From Betaproteobacteria bacterium UBA5582 (GTDB lineage Bacteria > Pseudomonadota > Gammaproteobacteria > Burkholderiales > Rhodocyclaceae), in NCBI GenBank assembly GCA_002425245.1, contig DILW01000191.1:1493-25750 (forward strand): a stretch of 24,258 nt of DNA, written 5' to 3'. The position numbers and the translations under genes were made by a program. The notes under the pieces are model-generated. The model had not been told where the DNA came from. It made no database searches and saw only the letters and a program-made list of their open reading frames with translations. Positions within the stretch are counted from its first letter, which is position 1. Every line of letters begins with the position of its first letter. This document shows, piece by piece, positions 1-8,054 of this stretch.

Positions 1-251
1 GCGTGATCGTCGTCGATCGGCAGGTGGAACCATTGCAGGCCGCGCTGCGCGCAGATCTCGCCGAGGGCGCTGACGCCGTTGCTCGTCATCTCGGCGCGCG
101 GCATCAAGGTCAGTACGGCGACGGCACCGGCTGCTGCCAGTTGCTCGACCGCTGCCGCAGCGTCGACGCCACGGGTTCCCGGGCATGGTGTGAGGATGAA
201 GCCGGCGCTGCCCTGGTTCAGTGGCAGCAGGTCTGAGGGATGCGTGTTCAT
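1..251 (-). CDS. CDKN3-like / dual-specificity phosphatase family protein, N-terminal part (runs off left edge)
   Basis: Eighty-three codons are visible, from an ATG at 251 to the window edge, with no stop. The N-terminus reads as a short leader followed by a PCPGT-R motif near residues 23-28, then an alternating strand/helix region rich in Ala and Val, then an HLPIDDDH segment at the edge. This resembles the start of bacterial proteins related to cyclin-dependent kinase inhibitor 3 / tyrosine phosphatases, where a 'PGT' loop precedes the strand 'VVTL' and 'HLPI D' comes before the Asp general acid. The catalytic Cys-x5-Arg loop would lie outside the window, so activity cannot be judged. No convincing ribosome binding site precedes the chosen ATG, so the start is uncertain. 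It is divergent from the sugar dehydrogenase, and no functional link is evident. Confidence 0.6.
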   Translation of the reverse strand, partial: MNTHPSDLLPLNQGSAGFILTPCPGTRGVDAAAAVEQLAAAGAVAVLTLMPRAEMTSNGVSALGEICAQRGLQWFHLPIDDDH

Positions 252-375
252 GGCGGTGGTTGTCGGTGAGGGTTGGACGCTGAACCGCCGGCGCAACGCG
301 ATGCGCGGCGCGGCGATGGTCGAGGACGGCTGCACGGGTCGCTCACCCGCCATGCCGCTGCCGATTCTACCGGAC

Positions 376-404
376 TTGAAGCCCGGCGGTCAGTGCCGGA
401 TACT
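376..404 (+). promoter_or_regulatory. possible sigma-70 promoter for the sugar dehydrogenase gene
   Basis: TTGAAG (376-381) and GATACT (399-404) are separated by 17 bases, each matching four of six consensus positions. They lie in the 209-base gap between the divergent phosphatase and sugar dehydrogenase genes, about 56 bases before the ATG at 461. Nothing else recognisable was seen in this gap. Prediction from consensus only. Confidence 0.35.
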
Positions 405-460
405 TGCCTTTGCAGCCGCTGACGGCTCACCACGATCTCCGTTCTCGACAGGGAAAACAA

Positions 461-1630
461 ATGCCGGAATGTTTCCTGCCACAACCGCCGCGACCGATCC
501 GCTGCCGGGCGCAACTGCTTGCCGCCATCCTTCTGCTGCTCGCCGGGAGCTGGCCGCTCACTGCCGCGGCGCAGGTCTTCGACAGCGAGCGGCAGCGTTT
601 CCGGCTGCGCATCGTCAGCGAAGGACTCGAACATCCGTGGGGACTCGCCTTCCTGCCCGACGGCCGGATGCTGGTCAGCGAACGTCCCGGACGCCTGCGG
701 CTGATCGACGCCAGCGGCAGGCTCGATCCAGAGCCCGTTCGCGGGCTGCCCGCCGTGGCGGCGATTGGCCAGGGAGGACTGCTCGACGTCGCGCTGCATC
801 CCCGCTTCAGTGACAATGGCTGGGTCTATCTCTCCTACGTCGCCGAGGGGCCGGGCGGCTACGGCACCGAGGTCCTGCGCGGCCGGCTCCAGGGCAAGGC
901 GCTGCACGACGCGCAGATCCTCTTCCGTATGCGTCCCAAGTCGGCTGGCGGTCAGCATTTCGGCTCGCGCCTGGTCTTCGATCGGCAGGGATTCCTGTTC
1001 ATCACACTCGGCGATCGTGGCGAGCGGCAGCGCGCGCAGCGGCTCGACGACCACGCCGGCTCGGTCATCCGCCTGCACGACGACGGCCGTGTGCCACCGG
1101 ACAATCCCTTCGTCGGCCAGCCCGGCGTTCTTCCCGAAAAGTACACTCTCGGCAACCGCAACGTCCAGGGCGCGGCGCTGCACCCCGGCAGCGGCGAACT
1201 GTGGACGCACGAGCACGGACCGCAAGGCGGCGACGAAATCAACCTGATCCGGCCGGGAAGGAACTACGGCTGGCCGGTGATCACCTACGGGGTCAATTAC
1301 GTGATCGGCACCCGCATCGGGGTTGGCAGCGAGCGCGCCGGGCTGGAGCAACCCGTCCACCAGTGGACGCCGTCGATTGCTCCTTCCGGCATGGCGTTCT
1401 ACACCGGTGAGCGCTTTCCCGGCTGGCGCGGCAACCTGTTTGTCGGCGCCTTGAAATACCAGATGCTGGTCCGCCTGGAACTCGACGGCGAACGCGTGGT
1501 GCATGAGGAGCGTCTGCTGGTCGGCCGCGAAGGTCGCATCCGCGATGTTCGCGCGGGGCCGGACGGCTTCATCTATCTGCTGACCGATGCGCCGGACGGC
1601 AAGCTGCTGCGCCTGGAGCCGGCGCCTTGA
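461..1630 (+). CDS. PQQ-dependent aldose sugar dehydrogenase (YliI/Asd-type), exported
   Basis: A 389-residue protein of the soluble glucose dehydrogenase-like six-bladed beta-propeller family, which oxidises aldoses with PQQ and Ca2+ in the periplasm. The ATG at 461 is preceded by AGGGA at good spacing, and gives a signal peptide with a hydrophobic stretch around residues 17-37 ending in AAAQ. Family motifs follow: HPWGLAFLPDGR near 58, GLLDVALHP near 106, the GGQH motif with the likely catalytic His at about 166, LGDRGERQ near 183, WTHEHGPQGGDEIN near 248, GRNYGWP, and IAPSGMAFYTG near 306. The usual GHRN motif reads GNRN at about 231-234. The gene is monocistronic: convergent pilE ends 12 bases downstream. 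The substrate cannot be inferred. Confidence 0.9.
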   Translation: MPECFLPQPPRPIRCRAQLLAAILLLLAGSWPLTAAAQVFDSERQRFRLRIVSEGLEHPWGLAFLPDGRMLVSERPGRLRLIDASGRLDPEPVRGLPAVAAIGQGGLLDVALHPRFSDNGWVYLSYVAEGPGGYGTEVLRGRLQGKALHDAQILFRMRPKSAGGQHFGSRLVFDRQGFLFITLGDRGERQRAQRLDDHAGSVIRLHDDGRVPPDNPFVGQPGVLPEKYTLGNRNVQGAALHPGSGELWTHEHGPQGGDEINLIRPGRNYGWPVITYGVNYVIGTRIGVGSERAGLEQPVHQWTPSIAPSGMAFYTGERFPGWRGNLFVGALKYQMLVRLELDGERVVHEERLLVGREGRIRDVRAGPDGFIYLLTDAPDGKLLRLEPAP

Positions 1631-1642
1631 GTTAGCCCGGCC

Positions 1643-2059
1643 TTACCAGCAGCTGGTGGTAGCGGCGGTATTTTCGCCCAACTGGTTGACGGTCATCGTG
1701 CCGCAGCGTTCGCCGCTTTGGCCACCGGTCGGTGTGGCCGTAACGGTGAAGGTGGTAGTGGTGATCGCCGCCGTGATCGTGTATCGACTCGCCAGGTTGC
1801 CTTCGCCGGTGCAGGCGGCACCAGGGGTGTCGCCCGCATAGCTGAGGTTGGTCGCGAAACGCCGTTCCAGTGCCTGGGCAATCTGTGACATGCAGCTTTG
1901 CGCCTGGGCCCGGGCGCTGCGCCGGATGTGTTCCTGGTAGTTGGGTAGCGCAATGGCGGCCAGGATGCCGAGGATGGCGACCACGATCATCAGTTCAACC
2001 AGGGTGAAGCCACCGGCTTGTCGACGGTAGGGCCGGGGGTGCTCTTGCTGCTGTGACAT
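1643..2059 (-). CDS. pilE: type IV minor pilin PilE
   Basis: A 138-residue type IV pilin-like protein. A short basic leader ends in Gly17, followed by the class III signal FTLVELMIVVAILGILA with Glu at mature position 5, so it should be processed by prepilin peptidase PilD. Two C-terminal cysteines (in the RCGTM and TSCW segments) probably form the D-region disulfide. It is the last gene of the minor-pilin operon, starting 2 bases after the pilY1 stop; its AGGA ribosome site lies inside the end of pilY1, which suggests translational coupling. PilE primes pilus assembly in the inner membrane with FimU/FimT, PilV, PilW and PilX and links them to the shaft. Position beside pilY1 supports PilE rather than the major pilin PilA. 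Confidence 0.9.
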   Translation of the reverse strand: MSQQQEHPRPYRRQAGGFTLVELMIVVAILGILAAIALPNYQEHIRRSARAQAQSCMSQIAQALERRFATNLSYAGDTPGAACTGEGNLASRYTITAAITTTTFTVTATPTGGQSGERCGTMTVNQLGENTAATTSCW

Positions 2060-2061
2060 GC

Positions 2062-5000
2062 TTATCGTCCTATGATCTCGCGCCAGGATTGACGGCCGAT
2101 GACGCCCGCCGGCAGCTTGCCGGCGATGGATTCGTTGCGCAGGTGGATGGCAAACTTGCCGCCGCCGCTGCTGGTGATCGGTACCTGGCCGCTGGTGATG
2201 ACCGGAATCCGGTCCAGGGCCGAGGGGTAAACGTCAGAAAGTTTGTCGCTGGCGTCGATCACTCCATCCCGGTTGATGTCGAAGATGCCCTGGTCGAGGC
2301 GGCCGCCGCTGAACGGGTTGATCGCCCACAGCGAGCTGTAGCCGCCGCGCGAGCAGACTTCGACGCTTTCCGGCGTGAAGGTGGTGGCAAACAGGGCGCC
2401 GCCGAGCAGGCTGTTCTGGGTGGTCATGCGTTCGCCGGCCGGAAGGGCCCCGCCGCCGGATGGCGGGAGCAGGTCGATATACCAGCCACGCTTGCCAGTG
2501 CCCGTGATTTCAGCCTCGGTTCCCTTTTCCAAGGTGCGGGCAGCTCGGCCACCGGTGAGGGTGCCGGAACTGACGATGCTGCGTTTGACCAGATTGGTGC
2601 GTGCGCCAATTTGCGTGCCGTTGTCGATCAGTCCGTACCAGCTTTGTACTGAGGTGTCGCTCATGTCGGCGTCGTTGAGGCTGCGTCCGGTGCCGAAGAA
2701 AACCCAGGTGGCGGCGGTCTTTTGATTGCTCATGACCAGCGGTGCGGCGGAGATGGGGCGGGCGCTGTCGGTGGTGAACAGGCGGCTCGCCTGGCGCAGG
2801 TTGCTGCCCAGTTTGGTGAATCGCCAGAGATTGCCCTTGAGGTCACCGGCGTAAGCGGTGTCGAAGAAGCCGTCCTTGTCAGAGTCCCAGAGCTGGACGC
2901 CGGAAAGCCCGTTGTTGCTGCCGACGCCGGTGTCGACAGTGGTGATGTCGCCGCTGGCGATCGACAGCATGATCAACTGGGCGCGGTCGCCGTTGCTGTT
3001 GGGGCCATTGCCGAGGATGACGCGCCAATCGTTTTCGGCAACCTGAGCGATGATCGGTTTGCCGAGATTGTTGCCGATGGCATTGTTGTCGGTCGCGGAT
3101 TTCTCCCAGAGCAGGCTGATACTGTTCGGGTTGGTGATGTCCAGCGCAAAGACGCCGGTGCCGCCACGCCCCTGGGTGCCGACGAGGACGGTACGCCAGG
3201 CGCCATTGATGTAGACATCGGCCGCCGTGGTTTCACCGTCGAGGATGTAACGATGCCGGTAGGTTTCGTAATCGCTTTCGGCCGGCGCGTTCAGGCCGTA
3301 ACGCGGGTGGGTGTAGCGTTTCAGGGTTTCGCTGATGGCGCTGTTGGGCAGGAAGGCGAAGATCTCGACGCCGGTGTCGGCACGGAAGGCGTGCAGCATG
3401 CCGTTGTTGCCGGCGACATAGATGACTGGCGTGCGGTTCTTGTTGGTTTCGGCGTAGTTGGCGTAGCTGGACGCGCTGGTGAAGCTCGAGTTGCCGTAAT
3501 AGGCAGTCTGGCTGGGCGGGCCGACGTAGATCAACTGCGAGTTGATGAAGGCGGGGAGCAGGCCGGCCCGTTCGCGCATGCTGCCTTCGGGATTGCTGAT
3601 GCTTCTTTCGTTGCTGCGATCGCCTCGCAGGTAATTGACCACCCGCTCGCGTTCGCTGTCGTTTGCGCCGAGCGCGGCTTGCTGGGCGGCGGTGAGGCTG
3701 GTGTGGCGGAAGGCGCTGATGCTGCCGTTGCGGTTGAACTGGATGTTGCGGCTGGCCCAGGCGGGAAGCACGCTTTCGGCGTTCCAGGCCGGCGTGGCGA
3801 GGTTCTGCAGGCCCGTGCTCGCATTCAGCGGGAAGGCCAGCAGGGTCCCATTCCAGGCGCCCGAAGTGTATTCGGTGAAGAAAGTCCGGGTGCTGCTGTC
3901 GACTTTCGCCGAACTGGCGCCGCCGCTGGCGGCGGTGAGGGTTTCTCGGGTGATCTCGTCGAGTGCGCTGATCATCGCCGTGGTGAAGGCTTCGGGGTCG
4001 GCGGCGACGATGAAGCGCCCGCGGCTGTTGAGGGAGGCGTGGAGCAGGTCGTCGATCTTGCGCGCGTTGTTGTCCGGGTTGGGCCATCCGCCAGCGGGGT
4101 AGGGGCCGGCCGGATTGACGTTGCCCTGCTCGCCAATGGATATCCCGAAGGTCCGCATGTGTTGCCAGAATGCCGGGTTGCTGGAGGAGGTCGGGACGTT
4201 GTTGTCCATTAGTGGCCGCAGATCGTTTTTCCAGTAATACATGGCGACATCGGCCAGGGTATTGGTGCGGCTGTCGGTGTATGGGAATACGGCGCGGTAG
4301 GTATAGCTCTGCCCGGTTGTCGGGTTGGTGATGGTCGGGCCGTCGGTGCCGTCGGTATTGGTCTGAGCGCCCGTGGTGCTGGCGCCGGAACTGTTCCAGG
4401 CGCCGTCGGTGGTCAGGATGGTGAAGTTCTGCCGGCAGGTGATCTGGGCGCTGCCACTTTCAGGGCCGTAGGGGCCACCGGCGTCGGTCTGGCTGAAGTA
4501 TTGCCCGGCGTCGTCCAGAGCTCGCCGGAGGGGGGTCGCCCCGGGGGTGCCGGTGGCGAACAGGCGCGTGTAGAAGGTGCTCTTGTTGCTTCCCCGGAAC
4601 CGGCCGCCATCGGTTCCGACCGGGATGTCGAAGGTGTTGTTGTTGTTGATGGTTCGGTAACCGACGCGGAAGTTCGGGCCAAGGCCGGCGAAAGCCCGGC
4701 TGACCGAGGCTTTGGCCATTTTCATGCGGCCATAGTAGTAGTGGTGCCAGTTGGCGTAGTTCTGCCATTCCTGGGCGATGCTGCGGGTGATCGTGCTGCC
4801 GTCGCGGCGGGTCCAGGTGAATTGTGCGACGTTGGTGCAGTTGAAAGGAATTCCCAGGATGGTGATTTCGCAACGCTGGGCGGTCGAGCCGCCGAATTCC
4901 AGTCGCCAGCGGTAGAGGCTGGCGTCGCCGGTATCGCCGGTGGTGAGGTTCTTGGGGACGTAGAAGTCCTGGTTGGCCCAGGTCAGGTTGGTCGTTCCGC

Positions 5001-5361
5001 CGGTGATGTTGACATTGCTCGTGGAGACTCTCGTCCGGTCGGCATCGGCCATTGGATTGCCGTCGGCGTCGTACCAGGGCTCATAGACCACGTAAGGATT
5101 GTAGGACAGGGTGTTGCGCGTGTAGGTGCGGGAGTTGACGCCAGTGCCGCAGGAGCTGTAGCCGGGGGCGCACATGGCATCGTCGTTCATTGAGCCCGAG
5201 TCGTCGATGATGAACAGGATGTTCGGTGGTACCGGCGTGCCGATGGTCAGCGGCTGCTGGGCCAGTTCCACGGCCGACCAGGCGCTCATGGGCAGGAAGA
5301 CCAGGGCCAGCGCCAGGCGTAGTGGGTGGGGGCAGAGGAAAGGGGGCTGAACGGGTTTCAT
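2062..5361 (-). CDS. pilY1: type IV pilus tip adhesin / assembly protein PilY1
   Basis: A 1099-residue PilC/PilY1 family protein, typical in length. It begins with a signal peptide (hydrophobic around 15-30), then an N-terminal von Willebrand A-like region (about 45-470) whose metal site DDSGS is at residues 53-57, with a TTDG loop at 317-320. The C-terminal half (about 600-1050) is the PilY1 beta-propeller, carrying the Ca2+ loop D826-S-D-K-D-G-F-F-D834 just before the family motif AYAGDLKGNLWRF. A second D-x-N-x-D-G-x-x-D loop lies at 1028-1036. The start ATG at 5361 has a GAGGT ribosome site. PilY1 sits at the pilus tip, antagonises retraction and mediates adhesion and surface sensing; the calcium loop is needed for twitching in Pseudomonas. 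It follows pilX by 33 bases. Confidence 0.95.
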   Translation of the reverse strand: MKPVQPPFLCPHPLRLALALVFLPMSAWSAVELAQQPLTIGTPVPPNILFIIDDSGSMNDDAMCAPGYSSCGTGVNSRTYTRNTLSYNPYVVYEPWYDADGNPMADADRTRVSTSNVNITGGTTNLTWANQDFYVPKNLTTGDTGDASLYRWRLEFGGSTAQRCEITILGIPFNCTNVAQFTWTRRDGSTITRSIAQEWQNYANWHHYYYGRMKMAKASVSRAFAGLGPNFRVGYRTINNNNTFDIPVGTDGGRFRGSNKSTFYTRLFATGTPGATPLRRALDDAGQYFSQTDAGGPYGPESGSAQITCRQNFTILTTDGAWNSSGASTTGAQTNTDGTDGPTITNPTTGQSYTYRAVFPYTDSRTNTLADVAMYYWKNDLRPLMDNNVPTSSSNPAFWQHMRTFGISIGEQGNVNPAGPYPAGGWPNPDNNARKIDDLLHASLNSRGRFIVAADPEAFTTAMISALDEITRETLTAASGGASSAKVDSSTRTFFTEYTSGAWNGTLLAFPLNASTGLQNLATPAWNAESVLPAWASRNIQFNRNGSISAFRHTSLTAAQQAALGANDSERERVVNYLRGDRSNERSISNPEGSMRERAGLLPAFINSQLIYVGPPSQTAYYGNSSFTSASSYANYAETNKNRTPVIYVAGNNGMLHAFRADTGVEIFAFLPNSAISETLKRYTHPRYGLNAPAESDYETYRHRYILDGETTAADVYINGAWRTVLVGTQGRGGTGVFALDITNPNSISLLWEKSATDNNAIGNNLGKPIIAQVAENDWRVILGNGPNSNGDRAQLIMLSIASGDITTVDTGVGSNNGLSGVQLWDSDKDGFFDTAYAGDLKGNLWRFTKLGSNLRQASRLFTTDSARPISAAPLVMSNQKTAATWVFFGTGRSLNDADMSDTSVQSWYGLIDNGTQIGARTNLVKRSIVSSGTLTGGRAARTLEKGTEAEITGTGKRGWYIDLLPPSGGGALPAGERMTTQNSLLGGALFATTFTPESVEVCSRGGYSSLWAINPFSGGRLDQGIFDINRDGVIDASDKLSDVYPSALDRIPVITSGQVPITSSGGGKFAIHLRNESIAGKLPAGVIGRQSWREIIGR

Positions 5362-5394
5362 CGCGTTACCTCGTGGGCTGGGTATCGGACATGG

Positions 5395-5985
5395 TCAGTT
5401 GCCCCGGAACAGGCTGCTGACAACGGCGATGGAGCGGTCGTTGTGGGTGGTGGGCTGGCTGCTGCGGGCAATGATCCGGTAGGTGGCGTTTTCCTGGGAT
5501 TCGTTGTCGCTGCCTCCGCCGGTGGCACCATATTGGAGCGGATTTGCCGATTGGCCGGTGCCGGTACTGGCGTTGCTGGTTTTCAGGCCGAGGTACTGAA
5601 TCAGGTATTGCGGATTACTGCTGGCTTTCAGGCTCTGGTTGAAACTGCCAATATCGACCGAAGTCCATCCGGTGGCGTCGCTCTGGAAGGTGTTGGCGGG
5701 GATTGCCAGACAGGTGCTGTCGGCGGTCGAACAGTTGGGAACGCTGGCGATCAGGGTGTCCCGCGCGGTTTCGACAATGCGTTTTTCGGCGGCCTGCAAG
5801 GCGAGCTCGGCGGCCTGCAGGGCGATCGCGCGGTCGTAGAGATTGCCGGCCAGCTTTTCCTGTAGCGAAGTCTTGCGGATGCCGCTCAGGCCGGCGATCG
5901 AAGCGATGACCAACAGGATGATCGCCATGATCAGGGCGATGCCCTGCTGCCGGTGCGGTGGTGGAGTAAGTGCGGCGTGCTTCAT
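5395..5985 (-). CDS. pilX: type IV pilus minor pilin PilX
   Basis: A 196-residue PilX_N-type protein. The leader ends in QQG, followed by a hydrophobic segment IALIMAIILLVIASIAGLSG that is the pilin alpha-1 helix. Position 5 of the mature protein is Met rather than the usual Glu. After the helix comes the family hallmark with KTSLQEKLAGN followed by an Ala/Glu-rich helix (ALQAAELALQAAEKRI). Only two downstream cysteines are seen (CSTADSTC). The ATG at 5985 directly abuts the pilW stop codon (5986-5988), and AGGA lies upstream in pilW. It belongs to the minor-pilin priming complex that carries PilY1 to the pilus tip. Confidence 0.9.
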   Translation of the reverse strand: MKHAALTPPPHRQQGIALIMAIILLVIASIAGLSGIRKTSLQEKLAGNLYDRAIALQAAELALQAAEKRIVETARDTLIASVPNCSTADSTCLAIPANTFQSDATGWTSVDIGSFNQSLKASSNPQYLIQYLGLKTSNASTGTGQSANPLQYGATGGGSDNESQENATYRIIARSSQPTTHNDRSIAVVSSLFRGN

Positions 5986-6975
5986 TTACAGTGTATTCCT
6001 GAGCGCGATCACATAGCTGTGGTTGCGCCGCAGGCGCCCGTCGCTGCCGACCAGCCCGTTCTCGGTCGAGGTATCCGCGGCGACGTTGGCGTGGGTGCTC
6101 TCGGTGGTCAGGTTGAGTTCGACTGCGGTGATCGTGTCCAGGGCAGCATCGTTGAAGGCGCTTGCGGTGGCGGCATCGGCCTTGGCGCCGCCCTTGAGCA
6201 GGTATTGCAGATTGATTTCGGCGACCCCGGGGAGGATTTCCTCGGTCAGCACACCGTTGCGCGTATGGCGCGTCCGGTACAGTGAGCGACCGTTTTCACC
6301 CTGCCGCGCGTTGTTGCCGATATACCAGGTGACGGCGGTTCGACGGGCAATCTGGAACTGTGGATTGTCGGCGCTGGAAATGACGATCGGCGGCGCGAAG
6401 CTGACCGCGCTACCACTGACGGCGGTGACCCGGTGCAGGCTGGCATTTTCCAGATCGCACATGACGACGATATCGTTGACCGCCAGGGTGTGATCAGAGG
6501 TCTTGAGTATCACCTTGCTCGTCGACTCGAAGTTCTTGATCAAGGCGAGGTCGGAGGTGCCCTGAAGCTGGAGGGCTTCGGTATCACTGACGCGGGCGCT
6601 CTGGGCGCTGCCGAAGGCGACTGCGTTGCTGGCAGTATTGCGGGCGAAACCGCGAATCGGAACCCAACTGCCCCACCACGTACCAGCGCCGGCGTCCTGG
6701 GCACCGAGGCTGGTGACCTTGCTGCTGGCGATCGGGCCGCAACTCGTGTCCCTGGCCTGGCGAATGTCGCGCGCCATCAACTCGAAGGCCATCCGGGCAT
6801 TTTCCTGGGATTCGGAGAGGCTTTCCGTGATCCGCAGGTTTTGTTGATTGAGGCCGACCACGCCCAGTATCCCAAGGGTGACGATCATGCCGATTGCCAA
6901 GGTGACCATGACTTCGACGAGGGACAGGCCAAATTCCTTGCCGCTCGCCGGTCTTGGAGAGAGGGTGCGGGTCAT
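5986..6975 (-). CDS. pilW: type IV pilus minor pilin PilW
   Basis: A 329-residue PilW-family prepilin. I use the ATG at 6975: its first bases overlap the pilV stop as ATGA, a GGTGA-type ribosome site precedes it, and it leaves a normal short leader (residues 1-16, ending EFG). The mature N-terminus LSLVEVMVTLAIGMIVTLGILG has Glu at position 5. The middle contains GFARNTASNAVAFG and a variable beta-rich region typical of PilW, and the C-terminus ends near SYVIALRNTL, like many PilW proteins. PilW is a large minor pilin of the tip complex with PilX, PilV and PilY1. Confidence 0.9.
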   Translation of the reverse strand: MTRTLSPRPASGKEFGLSLVEVMVTLAIGMIVTLGILGVVGLNQQNLRITESLSESQENARMAFELMARDIRQARDTSCGPIASSKVTSLGAQDAGAGTWWGSWVPIRGFARNTASNAVAFGSAQSARVSDTEALQLQGTSDLALIKNFESTSKVILKTSDHTLAVNDIVVMCDLENASLHRVTAVSGSAVSFAPPIVISSADNPQFQIARRTAVTWYIGNNARQGENGRSLYRTRHTRNGVLTEEILPGVAEINLQYLLKGGAKADAATASAFNDAALDTITAVELNLTTESTHANVAADTSTENGLVGSDGRLRRNHSYVIALRNTL

Positions 6976-7406
6976 AGCTTCACCGCCGTCGTCAGTGTCT
7001 GGGTCGCCGAGTTGCTGCCGCGTCGCCAGCTGACCGTGATCGTGCAAGTGGTGTTGGTTAGGGTTTGGCCCAGAGCTGAGGTCGCAGTGCTCGAATTGCA
7101 GGTGACCGACCCCTGGGCGCCGTCTCCCAGACGTTCAGGGTCACTCAGCCCGGTGCGCCAGGCGTCGACGGTGGCGGTCGATAGAGTGAAGCTGCCGCCG
7201 GTGCCAACCTGTGTCCTCAGGGTGTCGGCAATGCTGTAGACGCTCAGGATTGCGCGGCTGCGGTCGAAAGCGGCCTGGTTGTAACGCAGGGTGTTCATCT
7301 GCAGGCTGGCTAAACCGAGCAGGCCGAACGACAGGATCAGCACGGCCACCATCACTTCGATCAGGCTGACACCCTGTTGTTTCCGGGAAGTGGTGATGCT
7401 TGGCAT
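6972..7406 (-). CDS. pilV: type IV pilus modification/minor pilin PilV
   Basis: A 144-residue PilV-family minor pilin. The ATG at 7406 shares one base with the fimT stop (TGATG) and has a GGGGA ribosome site in the end of fimT, so it is preferred to an in-frame TTG three codons upstream. The leader ends in KQQG, followed by VSLIEVMVAVLILSFGLLGLASLQM with Glu at mature position 5, then the PilV hallmark of an N-Q-A-A-F-x-R-S-R segment and IADTLR. Its stop overlaps the pilW start. PilV is part of the initiation and tip complex of type IVa pili. Confidence 0.9.
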   Translation of the reverse strand: MPSITTSRKQQGVSLIEVMVAVLILSFGLLGLASLQMNTLRYNQAAFDRSRAILSVYSIADTLRTQVGTGGSFTLSTATVDAWRTGLSDPERLGDGAQGSVTCNSSTATSALGQTLTNTTCTITVSWRRGSNSATQTLTTAVKL

Positions 7407-7939
7407 CAGGCGCAATTCCCCGCCAGGCGGGTGACCGAGGTTCTGCCGGCGACGCCGATTTCGATTACCCGGGACCGATTGCCATTGCCGCTGGGCGAGC
7501 AGACCGTGAGGGTGTTGAGGTTGGCGCTGACGTTGCTGGTGCCGTCGGGAATGAAACTGACGCTGTCCAGTGGCAGGGTGCTGCTCAGGCGCAGGTTGTC
7601 GTTGGTGCGGCCGCGCCGGAGAACGGCGCCGGAGGTGCTGACGACAATCCAGCTATCCCAGTTGGCCTTGCTACCCACGCAGGTGCTGGAGCTGCTGTTG
7701 GCTGCACGGCAGAACTGGATGCCCTGATTGCGCTTGATGGCTTCACTGCGGGCGACCTGGATGGCATCGACCAGGGTATTGGCCTCAGCGCCCAGGCGGG
7801 TCTGTACGATCACGTCCTGTAGCGCCGGTGCAGCGATACTGGCAAGGATGCCGAGTATGGCAACGGCGACCATGATCTCGACCAGGGTCAAACCGTGCTG
7901 TGCAGGTGGTGCTAGGCGGGTGAATCGCGGGAATGGCAT
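7406..7939 (-). CDS. fimT: GspH/FimT family minor pseudopilin
   Basis: A 177-residue protein and the first gene of the minor-pilin operon. The leader (residues 1-16) ends in QHG; the mature N-terminus LTLVEIMVAVAILGILASIAAPAL has Glu at position 5. The GspH/FimT domain follows, with LVDAIQVARSEAIKRNQGI as the typical helix-to-strand junction and CSPSGNG near the C-terminus. FimT or its relative FimU occupies this position in other type IVa clusters; FimT can also bind DNA during natural transformation, but no such role can be read from this sequence. There is no strong Shine-Dalgarno before the ATG at 7939. The alternative name fimU is possible. Confidence 0.85.
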   Translation of the reverse strand: MPFPRFTRLAPPAQHGLTLVEIMVAVAILGILASIAAPALQDVIVQTRLGAEANTLVDAIQVARSEAIKRNQGIQFCRAANSSSSTCVGSKANWDSWIVVSTSGAVLRRGRTNDNLRLSSTLPLDSVSFIPDGTSNVSANLNTLTVCSPSGNGNRSRVIEIGVAGRTSVTRLAGNCA

Positions 7940-8054
7940 GTTGGACGCAGCGAAGAGCTGATCAATGCCATTATTCTATGATAAAAGTATTTTATTTGTC
8001 TTTGTCATTGACGACGCGCGATCCGCAGGGCTTTGCGCTGGCAAGACCAAAGAG
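7940..8054 (-). promoter_or_regulatory. upstream region of the minor-pilin operon, AT-rich promoter candidate
   Basis: This 115-base gap between fnr and fimT (same strand) contains a strikingly AT-rich island at about 7968-8008 in otherwise GC-rich DNA. On the minus strand AGACAA and TAGAAT are separated by 17 bases, which could be a weak -35/-10 pair; several other A/T hexamers compete. No strong intrinsic terminator follows fnr, so some read-through from fnr into the pilus operon is possible. Confidence 0.35.

Noticed and set aside
2722..4212. Long open frame of 496 codons on the plus strand inside pilY1
   Set aside because: Antisense to pilY1, whose domains and calcium loop are clear; the translation is Gly/Val/Ala/Asp-rich low-complexity and looks like a GC-driven shadow.
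7926..7975. TGATCA near the fimT start as a possible FNR/Crp site
   Set aside because: Only one half-site is recognisable; no TTGAT-N4-ATCAA spacing.
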